Source of the DNA: Actinomycetota bacterium
GTDB lineage: Bacteria > Actinomycetota > Acidimicrobiia > Acidimicrobiales > JACDEA01
Direction of reading: 5' to 3'
NCBI GenBank assembly: GCA_013816725.1
Contig: JACDEA010000021.1
Coordinates: 4,284-13,714, forward strand
DNA length: 9,431 nt
In this document: positions 1 through 7,584 of the stretch, one piece after another
Layout of the letters: each line of letters opens with the position of its first letter
Numbering within the stretch: the first letter of the stretch is position 1
Made by a program: the position numbers and the translations under genes
Notes under the pieces: model-generated
The model's input: only the letters and a program-made list of their open reading frames with translations
What the model was told of the DNA's origin: nothing
Database searches by the model: none

Positions 1-358
1 GCGCGCGACGCCATGCACGATTTTCGTGAAGATGCCGTCCGATCGCGACCAACAGAGCGCCGAAAAGCGCGTCCTTCACGAAATATATTCGGATGTCGTT
101 ACCGAGGAATTTTCGGACCAAGTCCTCGAACGGCAGCCACACGAGGAACGTGGCGAGCCCCACGTGCCAGTTCGTCAACGCCAATGGAATTAGGCCGACT
201 GCTGCTCCGCCCACGACAATGAACCCGACCCCGTGAACGCCGGGAATGCGACCAGCTTGAGCTAGAACGACCAGTCCTCCGACTACGGCCCCTCCTGCTA
301 CCGCCAGGGCAACGCTCGGCCACCTCGCTGGACCAAAGAGTCGGGGCCGCGTGATCAC
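1..358 (-). CDS. Partial multi-spanning membrane protein, O-antigen polymerase/ligase-like (N-terminus only)
   Basis: Reading the minus strand from a GTG at 358 gives 119 open codons that run off the left edge. An in-frame TAG (370-368) lies three codons upstream of the GTG, so this is the first possible start. The product is very hydrophobic, with likely membrane segments near residues 15-35, 43-62, 66-77 and 91-107. Between the last two is a loop with the motif LPFEDLVRKFLG followed by IYFVKDAL. A charged E-D-x-x-R-K loop leading into a F-x-K-D-A helix is, from memory, typical of the N-terminal part of Wzy/O-antigen-ligase-like proteins in polysaccharide clusters; these usually exceed 400 residues, so about a quarter is visible. 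Such proteins polymerise or ligate lipid-linked glycans at the outer face of the inner membrane. It is divergent from the glycosyltransferase at 413 and may share a short promoter region with it. Another polytopic membrane protein remains possible. Confidence 0.6.
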   Translation of the reverse strand, partial: MITRPRLFGPARWPSVALAVAGGAVVGGLVVLAQAGRIPGVHGVGFIVVGGAAVGLIPLALTNWHVGLATFLVWLPFEDLVRKFLGNDIRIYFVKDALFGALLVAIGRHLHENRAWRRA

Positions 359-412
359 GTCCTGACGCTATTCGCCGCCCGACGAACCCGAGTGCCATAC
401 ACTCCGCGAATC

Positions 413-1516
413 GTGCGGATCGCTGTGATGTCTCGCGCGTTTTCTCCCTCGCTAGGGGGCGCCGAGACCTTCGCCGAGGTTCTCGCGCAGTGGTTGACCG
501 AGCGCGGCCACGACGTGACGATCGTGACTGAGTCGCCCTCGGGAACCTCGTCCCGCCCTTCCCCGTACCGCGTTCTACGCGAACCGTCCTTGCTGGAACT
601 CCGGCGTTGTCTTTCTCGGAGCGACGTGATCCACGTGAACGGACTCGCGGCACGAATGGTCGTCGGGTCGCTCCTCACAGGCCGGCGGCCCGTGGTGACG
701 CACATCGGCCATCACGCCATCTGCCCAACCGGGCTCGCACTCGGGATCGCCGGCGCGTGTCCTGCGACCGCAGCAACTCCCGGACCATGCCGAGAATGCC
801 CTGCAGGACACGGCCTCGGATCGAGAGTGATGACGAAGTCGCATCGAGCTGCGGCGTCAGCCGCCCGTGTCAACGTGTGCGTAAGTCATTACCTACGCGG
901 TCGGCTGGGAATTGCTCGGTCGAGGGTTATCTACAACCCGTTGCCGAGCGACACGATCCGCTCGGCCGCGACGTCCGCACGTACCGACACGCTTGTTTTC
1001 GTGGGGCGCTTGGTACGCGAAAAGGGCGTCGATCTTTTGCTGCGAGCCGTCGCCGCGGTGTCAGACGCACAGCTTCGAATAGTTGGCGACGGGCCGGAGC
1101 GTGGTGCGCTCCACGCCCTCGCAATCGACCTCGGATTAGCCGACCGCGTCACATTCCTTGGTAGTCGATCACGAGACGCTGTCCTCGACGAGATGGACGC
1201 CGCGAGTGTCGTGTGCGTTCCCAGCGTCGTTCATGAGGCGTTCGGGTACGTTGCTGCTGAAGCGATGGCGGGTTCACGCGCTGTAGTGGCGACGCCGCTC
1301 GGAGGCGTCGAGGAGCTTCTGGCGCATCGCCGTGGCTTCCTTGCCGACAGCGTGACAAGTCCCAGCCTCGCCGCGGCAATCCGGATGGCGTTATCGAACG
1401 AAGCGGAACGAACCGAGCGCGGCGGGCGGGCACGGCAATTCGTGCTCGACAACTTGACGGTTGCAAGCGTAGGGACGCAATACCTGAAGGCCTACGGAGC
1501 GTCCGCGCTTGGATGA
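413..1516 (+). CDS. GT4-type glycosyltransferase with a four-cysteine insert
   Basis: This is a cytoplasmic GT-B fold enzyme that likely transfers a sugar from a nucleotide donor to a lipid-linked glycan; donor and acceptor cannot be read from sequence. The N-terminal domain opens with MRIAVMSRAFSPSLGGAE, the usual GT4 start with a glycine loop. The C-terminal donor-binding domain has VGRLVREKG at residues 197-205 (Arg199 and Lys204 expected to contact the donor phosphates) and the E-x7-E motif at Glu275 and Glu283 in HEAFGYVAAEA. At 367 residues it has normal family length. An upstream in-frame GTG at 392 would add seven residues; I prefer 413 because it starts directly at the first beta strand. 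Neither start has a clear Shine-Dalgarno site. A cysteine set C-x11-C-x9-C-x2-C spans residues 104-129. The stop lies just before, or overlaps, the start of the broken methyltransferase gene, which suggests one transcript. Confidence 0.88.
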   Translation: MRIAVMSRAFSPSLGGAETFAEVLAQWLTERGHDVTIVTESPSGTSSRPSPYRVLREPSLLELRRCLSRSDVIHVNGLAARMVVGSLLTGRRPVVTHIGHHAICPTGLALGIAGACPATAATPGPCRECPAGHGLGSRVMTKSHRAAASAARVNVCVSHYLRGRLGIARSRVIYNPLPSDTIRSAATSARTDTLVFVGRLVREKGVDLLLRAVAAVSDAQLRIVGDGPERGALHALAIDLGLADRVTFLGSRSRDAVLDEMDAASVVCVPSVVHEAFGYVAAEAMAGSRAVVATPLGGVEELLAHRRGFLADSVTSPSLAAAIRMALSNEAERTERGGRARQFVLDNLTVASVGTQYLKAYGASALG

Positions 1517-1526
1517 CGGATCACTA

Positions 1527-2160
1527 GTGGAGAAAACGGTCCAGGGCCTCCACGAGTTCTTGGAGCGCGATGTAATCCCGCGTCACGCTAAGTCGCCTTC
1601 GACGTCGCTTGACGTGGGCTGCGGATCCGGGGCTTTCGCACGCCGACTACAGCGGATGGGCTTCGAGTTGACAGCATGTGACAGGACTCCTCCCACGCTT
1701 CCCGACGTGAACTCAACGGCGGTGGACCTCGACGATGACGGGGGGTCAAACGCGTCGAGTGCAAGTTCGACTTGATCACCGCGGTCGAGGTGATCGAGCA
1801 TCTCGAGAATCCGATCAGCTTTCTACGAAATGTGCACCGGATCCTGTCGCCGCGCGGTAGAGCGGTCGTGACGTCGCCTCGCTTAGAAGGCCTCGCCGCG
1901 AGGATCCAATTCGCACGCACGGGAACCCTCCGGCTACTGGACCATCGAGGGATCCGACCCACATCAGTCCCATCTTTTCGGACCTGCTCCGGCGTCAATA
2001 TCTCCCGCGCGCAGGCATGCAGCTCATAGAAGCGGCCATTTACCCGACCACCCGGAGCATGGCGATGAACTCACGAAACCGCGCGATCTTCAAGGGAATA
2101 GAGCGATGCCGCAGATGCGAGATCTTGGCGGCGGCGTGAACATTTTCGTCCTCGCGCCCT
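1527..2160 (+). pseudogene. SAM-dependent methyltransferase, class I, broken by three frameshifts
   Basis: Four consecutive segments in different frames join into one methyltransferase of roughly 210 residues. Segment 1 (to about 1745) carries SAM motif I, SLDVGCGSGAFARRL. Segment 2 (about 1739-1950) carries FDLITAVEVIEHLENP and LSPRGRAVVTSPR, the post-I and motif III regions. Segment 3 (about 1951-2043) carries DPTHISPIF. Segment 4 (from about 2044) carries GDELTKPRD and GGGVNIFVLA, resembling a family C-terminus. Each junction is repaired by one extra base in a short run: G at 1740-1745, G at 1949-1951 and C at 2043-2045. The repaired protein would read smoothly, for example HRGDPTHISP at the second site. 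The start may be GTG 1527 or TTG 1509. The last frame stays open to 2315, overlapping the opposite gene, so the true end is uncertain. It may have methylated a sugar or glycan end. Recent decay and sequencing error both fit. Confidence 0.8.
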
Positions 2161-3316
2161 ATGCACTGCGGCCCTCTGCAACCGACCGCAGAACGCCGAA
2201 CGACAGTAGCGCCGCGTCGTCCCACGAGGGCAAAGGCAAGGGCGGGGGTTCCTTCTCACCCGACCGCGACATCACGGAATGTACGCCAACCGCGAGCTCC
2301 CCACTGTCGGGCTGAATTACGACGACTCCACCGTGACCGGCAAGAAACTCGGCCGCGCCGGCTCGAGCGCTAACGACCACCGGTAACCCGCAAGCGACAG
2401 CCTCAAGGGCGGGGAGACAAAAGACATCCTCACGCGACGGAGCGATCAAGGCATCAGCCGCTGCGTAATAAGCAAGTACGTCTGGGGCCCGCGGCACGAA
2501 TGTCGTCCGGGACCGGACCGTCGCCCACTCGTCCAAGGCGGTCACATCGGCACAACTCAAGCTGCCCACCACGAAGAGGCGAGCACTCGGCGGGACAAGA
2601 GGCATCGCCCGGAGAGCAATATCTACTCCCTTCGTAGCGACGTCGTTTGCAAACAGCAGCAGAACAAACTCGTCGGCAACCCCCATCGCCACGCGAGACG
2701 CGGCGCGCAGCCTAGACCGGTGCTGCGGTGAGAAGTCCCGCGCGTCAACTCCATGAGGGACCACGGCGACGCTTCCACGCGCCCGGCCGAACCGTCGCTC
2801 AAGGTCCCGTGCGTGATCTGTGGAAGCCGTCCAAAGCTCAGGAGTGTGTCGAAAGACCCTTTGCTCAAGTCGCCGGACCAGCCGCCAGTACGCCGCGGTA
2901 TGAAGTTTCCGCAATGTTAATCGCTGCCGGATCAATGGCGGCTGTCCCTTCAGGACGTCCAACAACCGTGTGAACACGATGTGTACCGAGACGACATCCG
3001 CATTGAGACAATTCACGCCCGCGGAGTACGTAACGTCGGGAGGACCTAGACGGCGAGCGTCAATTCGCCGACGAACTGAATTCGCGATCATCCACCAGAC
3101 GAACACGAATAGTTGAGGACCCGGTGGACGACGCGTCCGGCGGATGAGCAATCCGTTCACGTCGATTTCGTGGCAGTCCATCGTGTAGACCCGGATATCG
3201 CACGACTCCTTCCACCGGTCCACCTGCTCCGCAACGACGCGCTCGGTCCCGCCGTGCCGATGGATCTCGGGCGAAACGACAGCAAGGACCAGCCGCCGTG
3301 CAACCGGTCGCGTCAC
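2159..3316 (-). CDS. GT4-type glycosyltransferase
   Basis: This is a GT-B fold glycosyltransferase of 385 residues from the GTG at 3316. The N-terminus reads RRLVLAVVSPEIHRHGGTERVV, in effect a first beta strand followed by the glycine-rich acceptor-side loop (the HGGTE is clear). The donor domain has FANDVATKGVDIAL with Lys229 and SREDVFCLPALEA, in which Asp297 and Glu305 occupy the two acidic positions of the usual E-x7-E motif (preceded by Glu296). The C-terminus ends in a helix after SWDDAALLSF, as expected for the family, so the stop looks genuine. An upstream in-frame GTG at 3433 would add 39 Arg/Pro/Ser-rich residues with no domain, so I favour 3316; no strong Shine-Dalgarno site supports either. 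It converges on the broken methyltransferase and is divergent from the gene at 3525. Sugar specificity is unknown; the context implies surface-glycan assembly. Confidence 0.85.
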   Translation of the reverse strand: MTRPVARRLVLAVVSPEIHRHGGTERVVAEQVDRWKESCDIRVYTMDCHEIDVNGLLIRRTRRPPGPQLFVFVWWMIANSVRRRIDARRLGPPDVTYSAGVNCLNADVVSVHIVFTRLLDVLKGQPPLIRQRLTLRKLHTAAYWRLVRRLEQRVFRHTPELWTASTDHARDLERRFGRARGSVAVVPHGVDARDFSPQHRSRLRAASRVAMGVADEFVLLLFANDVATKGVDIALRAMPLVPPSARLFVVGSLSCADVTALDEWATVRSRTTFVPRAPDVLAYYAAADALIAPSREDVFCLPALEAVACGLPVVVSARAGAAEFLAGHGGVVVIQPDSGELAVGVHSVMSRSGEKEPPPLPLPSWDDAALLSFGVLRSVAEGRSA

Positions 3317-3524
3317 TGCTGAGAGCGGCGCAGCGCGCCGCCCGGGCCGCGGCGAGGTGGAATGACCGAAACGCGACGCGGTTTGGTCGTCATGGCATCC
3401 TGCAACCCGTGAACTCCGGGCGATTCGAGGCACGCGCCGTCCGCGGCAAGTCCCGTCGCATCCCAGGAAGGTACCGGCACGACGCGCTTGCCCAAGGAAG
3501 TCGCAGGCTGCCGGTTCCGAGTAG
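3317..3524. other. Divergent intergenic region and composition boundary
   Basis: These 208 bases separate two divergent glycosyltransferase genes and should hold promoters for both, but I found no convincing -10/-35 pair. A TAG at 3522-3524 abuts the GTG start at 3525, so that gene cannot begin earlier in its frame. On the minus strand a short open frame (3495-3313) ends with a TGA overlapping the GTG at 3316. It contains TTKPRRVSVIPPRRG, which faintly resembles the start of a GT2 enzyme, but it is too short and too weak to call. The GC level rises from this point to the right edge. Confidence 0.4.
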
Positions 3525-4649
3525 GTGAGCGGTGTCGCTGCGGTGCTGTGCGTGCCGGCGTTTGCGCCGGCGCGTGATTTTGGTGGTCCGGTCGACGTGG
3601 TTTCGCTGCTTGCAGCTGGTCACGAGGTGTGGTCAGCCGACTTTGGGCCCGGGCGAACGCGCATCCCAGCGGGGACGCGGACGGTCGACGGGGTGTCGGT
3701 GCGGTACTTCCGCAGGCTGGGCGCCTACCGGTGGTCGCCGATCGTCCCGCAGGTGTACTTCGAGGCTCGACGGGCCACGGTCGACCTCGCTCACATCTTC
3801 GGGCTGCGGGACGGGCTGACCGTTCCGGCCTCAGCGGGATTCAAGGCGGCGGGGATTCCCTACGTTGTGGAGCCGATGGGGATGCTGGTGCCACGGGTGA
3901 GGAGCCTCGGGCTCAAGCGCGCCTTCGACTCCGCTATCGGTGAGCGTCTCTTGCGCGGCGCCGCCGGCCTCATCGCCACCTCCGAGCAGGAGCGAGGGGA
4001 GATCGGCCAAGCGGTCCCCGGTAGCCGGGTCTGGCTCAGACGCAATCCGATCGCGACCCCGGCCTCCACCGACCCCGACGACACGCTGCGGGATCGTCTC
4101 GGCATCGCGGCCGGTGCCTTCCTCGTGGCCTACGTGGGACGCGTGAGCACCAAGAAGGGCCTCGACCTGCTCGCCCACGCAACAGCGATCACGAGGGACG
4201 TCCACGCGCTGATCGTCGGTCCCGACAGTGGCGACGGCGGCGAGGCGCAGCTGACCCAAGCGGTCGCCAAGCACGGCGTGTCCGACCGAATCCACAGGCT
4301 GGCCCCGGTCTGGGGCCACCAACGGGACCGGCTCGTGGCCGCCTGTGACGCGTTCGTGCTGCCGTCGCGAACGGAGAACTTCGGAAACGCGGCGGCTGAG
4401 GCGTCGGCTGTCGGCATTCCGGTGATCGTGACGGCGGAGTGCGGTGTGGCCGAGTTGGTCGCCGAGTTCGACGCTGGCATCGTGACCGGCGTGGACGTCG
4501 AGGACCTCGCCGCCGCGCTCAGGCACTTGCGCGACGACCCGCCGCTGCGGGCCCGCATGGGGGCCAATGGCCGCCGGCTGGCCGCCGAGCTAGCCCCCGA
4601 CAAGATCGGCGCCCAGCAAGAGGCGATCTACCGCGAGATCCTCGGGTGA
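3525..4649 (+). CDS. GT4-type glycosyltransferase with a shortened N-terminal helix
   Basis: This is a GT-B fold enzyme of 374 residues, probably adding one sugar of the repeat unit at the cytoplasmic membrane face. The acceptor domain contains DFGGPVDVVSLLAAGHEV, the glycine loop and first helix. The donor domain has YVGRVSTKKG at residues 203-212 (Arg206 and Lys210/211) and a canonical E-x7-E motif, Glu284 and Glu292, in SRTENFGNAAAEA. The C-terminus is a complete helix ending YREILG. GTG 3525 is the first start possible after an in-frame TAG; GTG 3543 would also fit. The stop overlaps the next gene's GTG by four bases (GTGA), so translation is probably coupled. Only nine residues separate the GGP loop from GHEV, whereas the gene at 413 has fourteen, so about five residues of the first helix seem absent. 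The donor sugar cannot be inferred. Confidence 0.9.
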   Translation: MSGVAAVLCVPAFAPARDFGGPVDVVSLLAAGHEVWSADFGPGRTRIPAGTRTVDGVSVRYFRRLGAYRWSPIVPQVYFEARRATVDLAHIFGLRDGLTVPASAGFKAAGIPYVVEPMGMLVPRVRSLGLKRAFDSAIGERLLRGAAGLIATSEQERGEIGQAVPGSRVWLRRNPIATPASTDPDDTLRDRLGIAAGAFLVAYVGRVSTKKGLDLLAHATAITRDVHALIVGPDSGDGGEAQLTQAVAKHGVSDRIHRLAPVWGHQRDRLVAACDAFVLPSRTENFGNAAAEASAVGIPVIVTAECGVAELVAEFDAGIVTGVDVEDLAAALRHLRDDPPLRARMGANGRRLAAELAPDKIGAQQEAIYREILG

Positions 4650-5842
4650 AGGTGCTGCTGGTCAACCAGTACTACCCCCCTGACGGCGCAGCGACAGCGA
4701 CGCTGGCCGCCGGCTTTGCCAGCACCCTCGGCGACCGCGGGCATGAGGTCTCGGTGATCGCCGGGCGGCCGTCGTACGACGTGGCACAGCGGTCCTCTTG
4801 GCGCCCTTTACAGGTGACCACCGACGCCAAGGTTCGCGTGCGACGCGTCGGGTCGACGGCCTTTGCCCGCCACCGCATGGCTGGGCGGCTGGCCAACTAC
4901 GGGACCTACGCGGCGTGGGCCGCGCCCCTATCGGCCCGCGACACGAGCGACCTAGTGGTGAGCATGTCGGACCCGCCCTTCGCCGGGATCATCGCGGCGC
5001 GGGTGGCCCATCGTCGCAACCGCCCGTTCGTCTACTGGCTCCAGGATCTGCACCCCGACTTCGCCCTGGCGACCGGCGACCTGCGCCCGGGTCCGCTGGT
5101 CGACCGCTGGCGCCGCCTGCATAGCGAGGCCATGGGCCGGGCCGCCGCCGTCGTCGTGCTGGGCGACGACATGGCCGACCGGGCCATCGTCGCCGGCGCC
5201 GACGCCCGCCGCCTCCACGTGATCCGCAGCGGCGCGCCGCCGGCCAAGTCCACGCCGCCGGCCGACAACGACGTTGCCCGCACGATCCGCGCTGACCGGG
5301 AGTTCGTCGTGCTCCACGCCGGCAACCTCGGGCAAACCGTGGCCTGGGAGACACTCATCGACGGAGTCAAGTTGCTCGGCGACCCCGGCGTCGGTCTGGC
5401 CTTCGTCGGCCCGGGCGCCGAGAGGGCAGCGGCCGAGCGCGCCGCCACCGGCCTCGCCGCGGTGCGCTTTCATGACTACTGGCCGGCCGAGCACGCTCCC
5501 GCCGTTTTCGCCGCCGGCGACGTCCACGCGGTGACGGTCCGGCGCGGCCTGGAAGGACTCGTCGTACCCAGCCGCCTCTACGCGGTCCTCGCCGCCGGCC
5601 GCCCTGTCCTGGCCATCGCCGACGAGGCCAGCGACGTCGTCGCGTTGGTCCGCCGCCACGACTGCGGCGTGGTGGCCGATCCCGACGACCCGGCCAGCAT
5701 CGCCGACGCCATCGCGTGGGCTCGTGCCCACCCGAGTGAGCTGGCCGCCATGGGCCAGCGCGCCGGCGCCGCGTCGGCCGACTACGACCGCGACGCGCTC
5801 CTGCACCGTCTCGTCGACGTGATCGAGTCGGTCCGTCGGTGA
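4646..5842 (+). CDS. WbuB/WcaI-like GT4 glycosyltransferase
   Basis: This enzyme has 398 residues from a GTG that overlaps the previous stop (GTGA). The frame is open back to 4439, but that extension only reads through the upstream gene, and MKVLLVNQYYPPDGAA is a typical GT4 start. Family marks of the WbuB/WcaI branch (putative colanic acid or O-antigen fucosaminyl- and related transferases) are IAGRPSY near residues 40-50, YWLQDLHPDFALATG, the strand LHAGNLGQTVAWETL and GLEGLVVPSRLYAVLAAG. In the last, the first Glu of the E-x7-E pair is present but the second acidic residue is replaced within RLYAVLA, which I believe is normal for part of this branch. It probably acts in the cytoplasm on a lipid-linked acceptor. 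The end overlaps the carbamoyltransferase start by four bases, placing it in one coupled unit with its neighbours. The sugar is unknown. Confidence 0.9.
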   Translation: MKVLLVNQYYPPDGAATATLAAGFASTLGDRGHEVSVIAGRPSYDVAQRSSWRPLQVTTDAKVRVRRVGSTAFARHRMAGRLANYGTYAAWAAPLSARDTSDLVVSMSDPPFAGIIAARVAHRRNRPFVYWLQDLHPDFALATGDLRPGPLVDRWRRLHSEAMGRAAAVVVLGDDMADRAIVAGADARRLHVIRSGAPPAKSTPPADNDVARTIRADREFVVLHAGNLGQTVAWETLIDGVKLLGDPGVGLAFVGPGAERAAAERAATGLAAVRFHDYWPAEHAPAVFAAGDVHAVTVRRGLEGLVVPSRLYAVLAAGRPVLAIADEASDVVALVRRHDCGVVADPDDPASIADAIAWARAHPSELAAMGQRAGAASADYDRDALLHRLVDVIESVRR

Positions 5843-7572
5843 TCGTCCTTGGGCTCAACGCGTTCCACGGCGACGCGTCGGCGGCGATCCTCGTCGACGG
5901 CGTGGTCGTGGCCGCCGCCGAAGAGGAGCGCTTCAGCCGGCTCAAGCATCAGGCCGGGTTCCCCGCGCTCGCCGCCCACTGGTGCATGGACCAAGCCGGC
6001 GTGCGCCCCGCCGACCTCGATCACGTCGCCGCCTCCCGCGACCCGCTGGCCAACCGCGGTCCCCGCGCCCGCTGGATGCTGCGCCACCCACCCTCGCCGC
6101 GATCGCTGCGGCAGCGCGGCGCCAGCGCGCGACGCGTCGTCGGCCTCAAGCGGGCCTTCTCCAACGCGCTCGAGATCGACCCGGCGCAATTGCGGGCCAC
6201 GTTCCACCGGGTCGAACACCACCGGGCGCATTTGGCCAGCGCCTGGTTCTGCTCGCCCTATGAGGACGCCGCCTGCCTGTCGATCGACGGCATGGGCGAC
6301 TTCGTGTCGGCCATGTGGGGCCGCGGGTCGGGCAATCGCCTCGACGTCGACGGCTCGATCCCGTTCCCGGCGTCGCTCGGGATCTACTACACCGCGTTCA
6401 CGCAGTTCCTCGGCCTGCCGAACTACGGCGACGAGTACAAGCTCATGGGCCTGGCCGCCTACGGCGAACCGCGGTTCCTCGAGGCCATGCGCGACGTTCT
6501 CAGCGACGACGCCATCGGCTACTCGCTGAACCTCGACTACTTCGTGCACCATCGGGCCGGCGTGGACATGACGTGGGCGGCGGGCCCGCCGACTCTGGGG
6601 CCGCTGTTCTCCGAGAAGATGGCCGCACGGTTCGGCCCCGCCCGCGGCGAAGGCACCGACGTCACCGACCGCGACCAGGACCTGGCCGCGTCGGTGCAAG
6701 CGCGCCTCGAAGAAGTCGAGCTGGCGATGATCCGCTCGCTGCATGCCCGCATCCCGGTCCCCCGCCTCGTACTGGCCGGCGGCGTGGCGCTGAACGTGCT
6801 CGTCAACGCCCGCGTCCGCAGCGATACGCCGTTTGAGGACGTGTGGGTGCAGCCGGCGGCCAACGACGCCGGCACTGCAATCGGCGCCGCGCTGTGGGTG
6901 TGGAACCAGGTGCTGGGCCGGCCGCGGCTGTGGCGGATGGACGACGCCTACCTCGGCCCCGCGCTCGACGACGGCGCCGCCGACGAGGCGTTGGCCCGGG
7001 CCGGGCTGCACGCCGAACGGGTGAAGGGTCCCGAACTGTTCGAGCGGGTAGCGGGCCGGATCGCGGCCGGCGCCATCGTCGGGTGGGCGCAGGGCCGCAT
7101 GGAGTTCGGACCGCGCGCCCTCGGCAACCGCTCGATCCTGTGCGACCCGCGCCGCCACGACATGAAGGACATCCTCAACGCCCGCATCAAGCACCGCGAG
7201 ACATTCCGCCCGTTCGCCCCGTCGATCCTGGCCGACCAGGTCGGCGAGTGGTTCAGCGACGACAACCCGTCGCCGTTCATGCTCATGGCCTATCCCGTCC
7301 GGCCCGAGCGACAGCACCAGATACCGGCGGTGACCCACGCCGACGGGACGGGACGGGTGCAGACGGTGACGCGCAAGCAGAACGCCCGCTACTACGACCT
7401 CATCGCCGCGTTCGGCCGCCAGACCGGCGTCCCGGTGCTCCTCAACACGTCGTTCAACGAGAACGAGCCGATCGTGGTGACCGCGGCCGAAGCGGTCGAC
7501 TGCTTCATGCGCACGCGGATGGACGTGCTCGTCTTGGGCGACCGCGTGGTGGACCGGGGCACCGTCAGCTGA
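5839..7572 (+). CDS. O-carbamoyltransferase, NodU/CmcH/TobZ family
   Basis: Family members use carbamoyl phosphate and ATP to form carbamoyl-adenylate, then carbamoylate a hydroxyl; known acceptors include Nod factors, cephalosporins and tobramycin. The 577-residue length is usual. The N-terminal Kae1-like domain (about 1-370) begins IVLGLNAFHGDASAAIL with His10, has the metal/nucleotide-site motif VEHHRAHLASA (His127, His128, His131), SIDGMGDF with Asp150, and GGVALNVLVNARV. The C-terminal YrdC-like domain (about 390-570) holds RMEFGPRALGNRSIL at residues 420-434, IKHRETFRPFAPSIL and NTSFNENEP, all matching the conserved core. The GTG start overlaps the preceding TGA (GTGA). Its place directly after two glycosyltransferases and before a sugar-nucleotide enzyme suggests the substrate is a sugar of a surface glycan rather than an antibiotic; that is inference. 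All recognised catalytic motifs are intact. Confidence 0.95.
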   Translation: MIVLGLNAFHGDASAAILVDGVVVAAAEEERFSRLKHQAGFPALAAHWCMDQAGVRPADLDHVAASRDPLANRGPRARWMLRHPPSPRSLRQRGASARRVVGLKRAFSNALEIDPAQLRATFHRVEHHRAHLASAWFCSPYEDAACLSIDGMGDFVSAMWGRGSGNRLDVDGSIPFPASLGIYYTAFTQFLGLPNYGDEYKLMGLAAYGEPRFLEAMRDVLSDDAIGYSLNLDYFVHHRAGVDMTWAAGPPTLGPLFSEKMAARFGPARGEGTDVTDRDQDLAASVQARLEEVELAMIRSLHARIPVPRLVLAGGVALNVLVNARVRSDTPFEDVWVQPAANDAGTAIGAALWVWNQVLGRPRLWRMDDAYLGPALDDGAADEALARAGLHAERVKGPELFERVAGRIAAGAIVGWAQGRMEFGPRALGNRSILCDPRRHDMKDILNARIKHRETFRPFAPSILADQVGEWFSDDNPSPFMLMAYPVRPERQHQIPAVTHADGTGRVQTVTRKQNARYYDLIAAFGRQTGVPVLLNTSFNENEPIVVTAAEAVDCFMRTRMDVLVLGDRVVDRGTVS

Positions 7573-7584
7573 CCTGACCGGCCA

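Noticed and set aside
1740..1745. Programmed -1 frameshifting on the six-G run
   Set aside because: The same gene has two further frame breaks at short runs, so decay or sequencing error explains all three better than a programmed event.
2162..2315. Extension of the methyltransferase to the in-frame stop at 2315
   Set aside because: The translation after FVLAPYALR is low-complexity, and it would overlap the convergent glycosyltransferase by about 155 bases.
3313..3495. Short minus-strand frame of 60 codons whose TGA overlaps the GTG at 3316
   Set aside because: It faintly resembles a GT2 start (RRVSVIPP), but it is short, Arg/Pro-rich, starts with TTG and has no ribosome site. It could be a remnant but cannot be supported.
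4439..4645. Upstream extension of the WbuB-like gene to 4439
   Set aside because: The added Arg-rich 69 residues are an out-of-frame reading of the preceding glycosyltransferase; the true start is the GTGA overlap at 4646.
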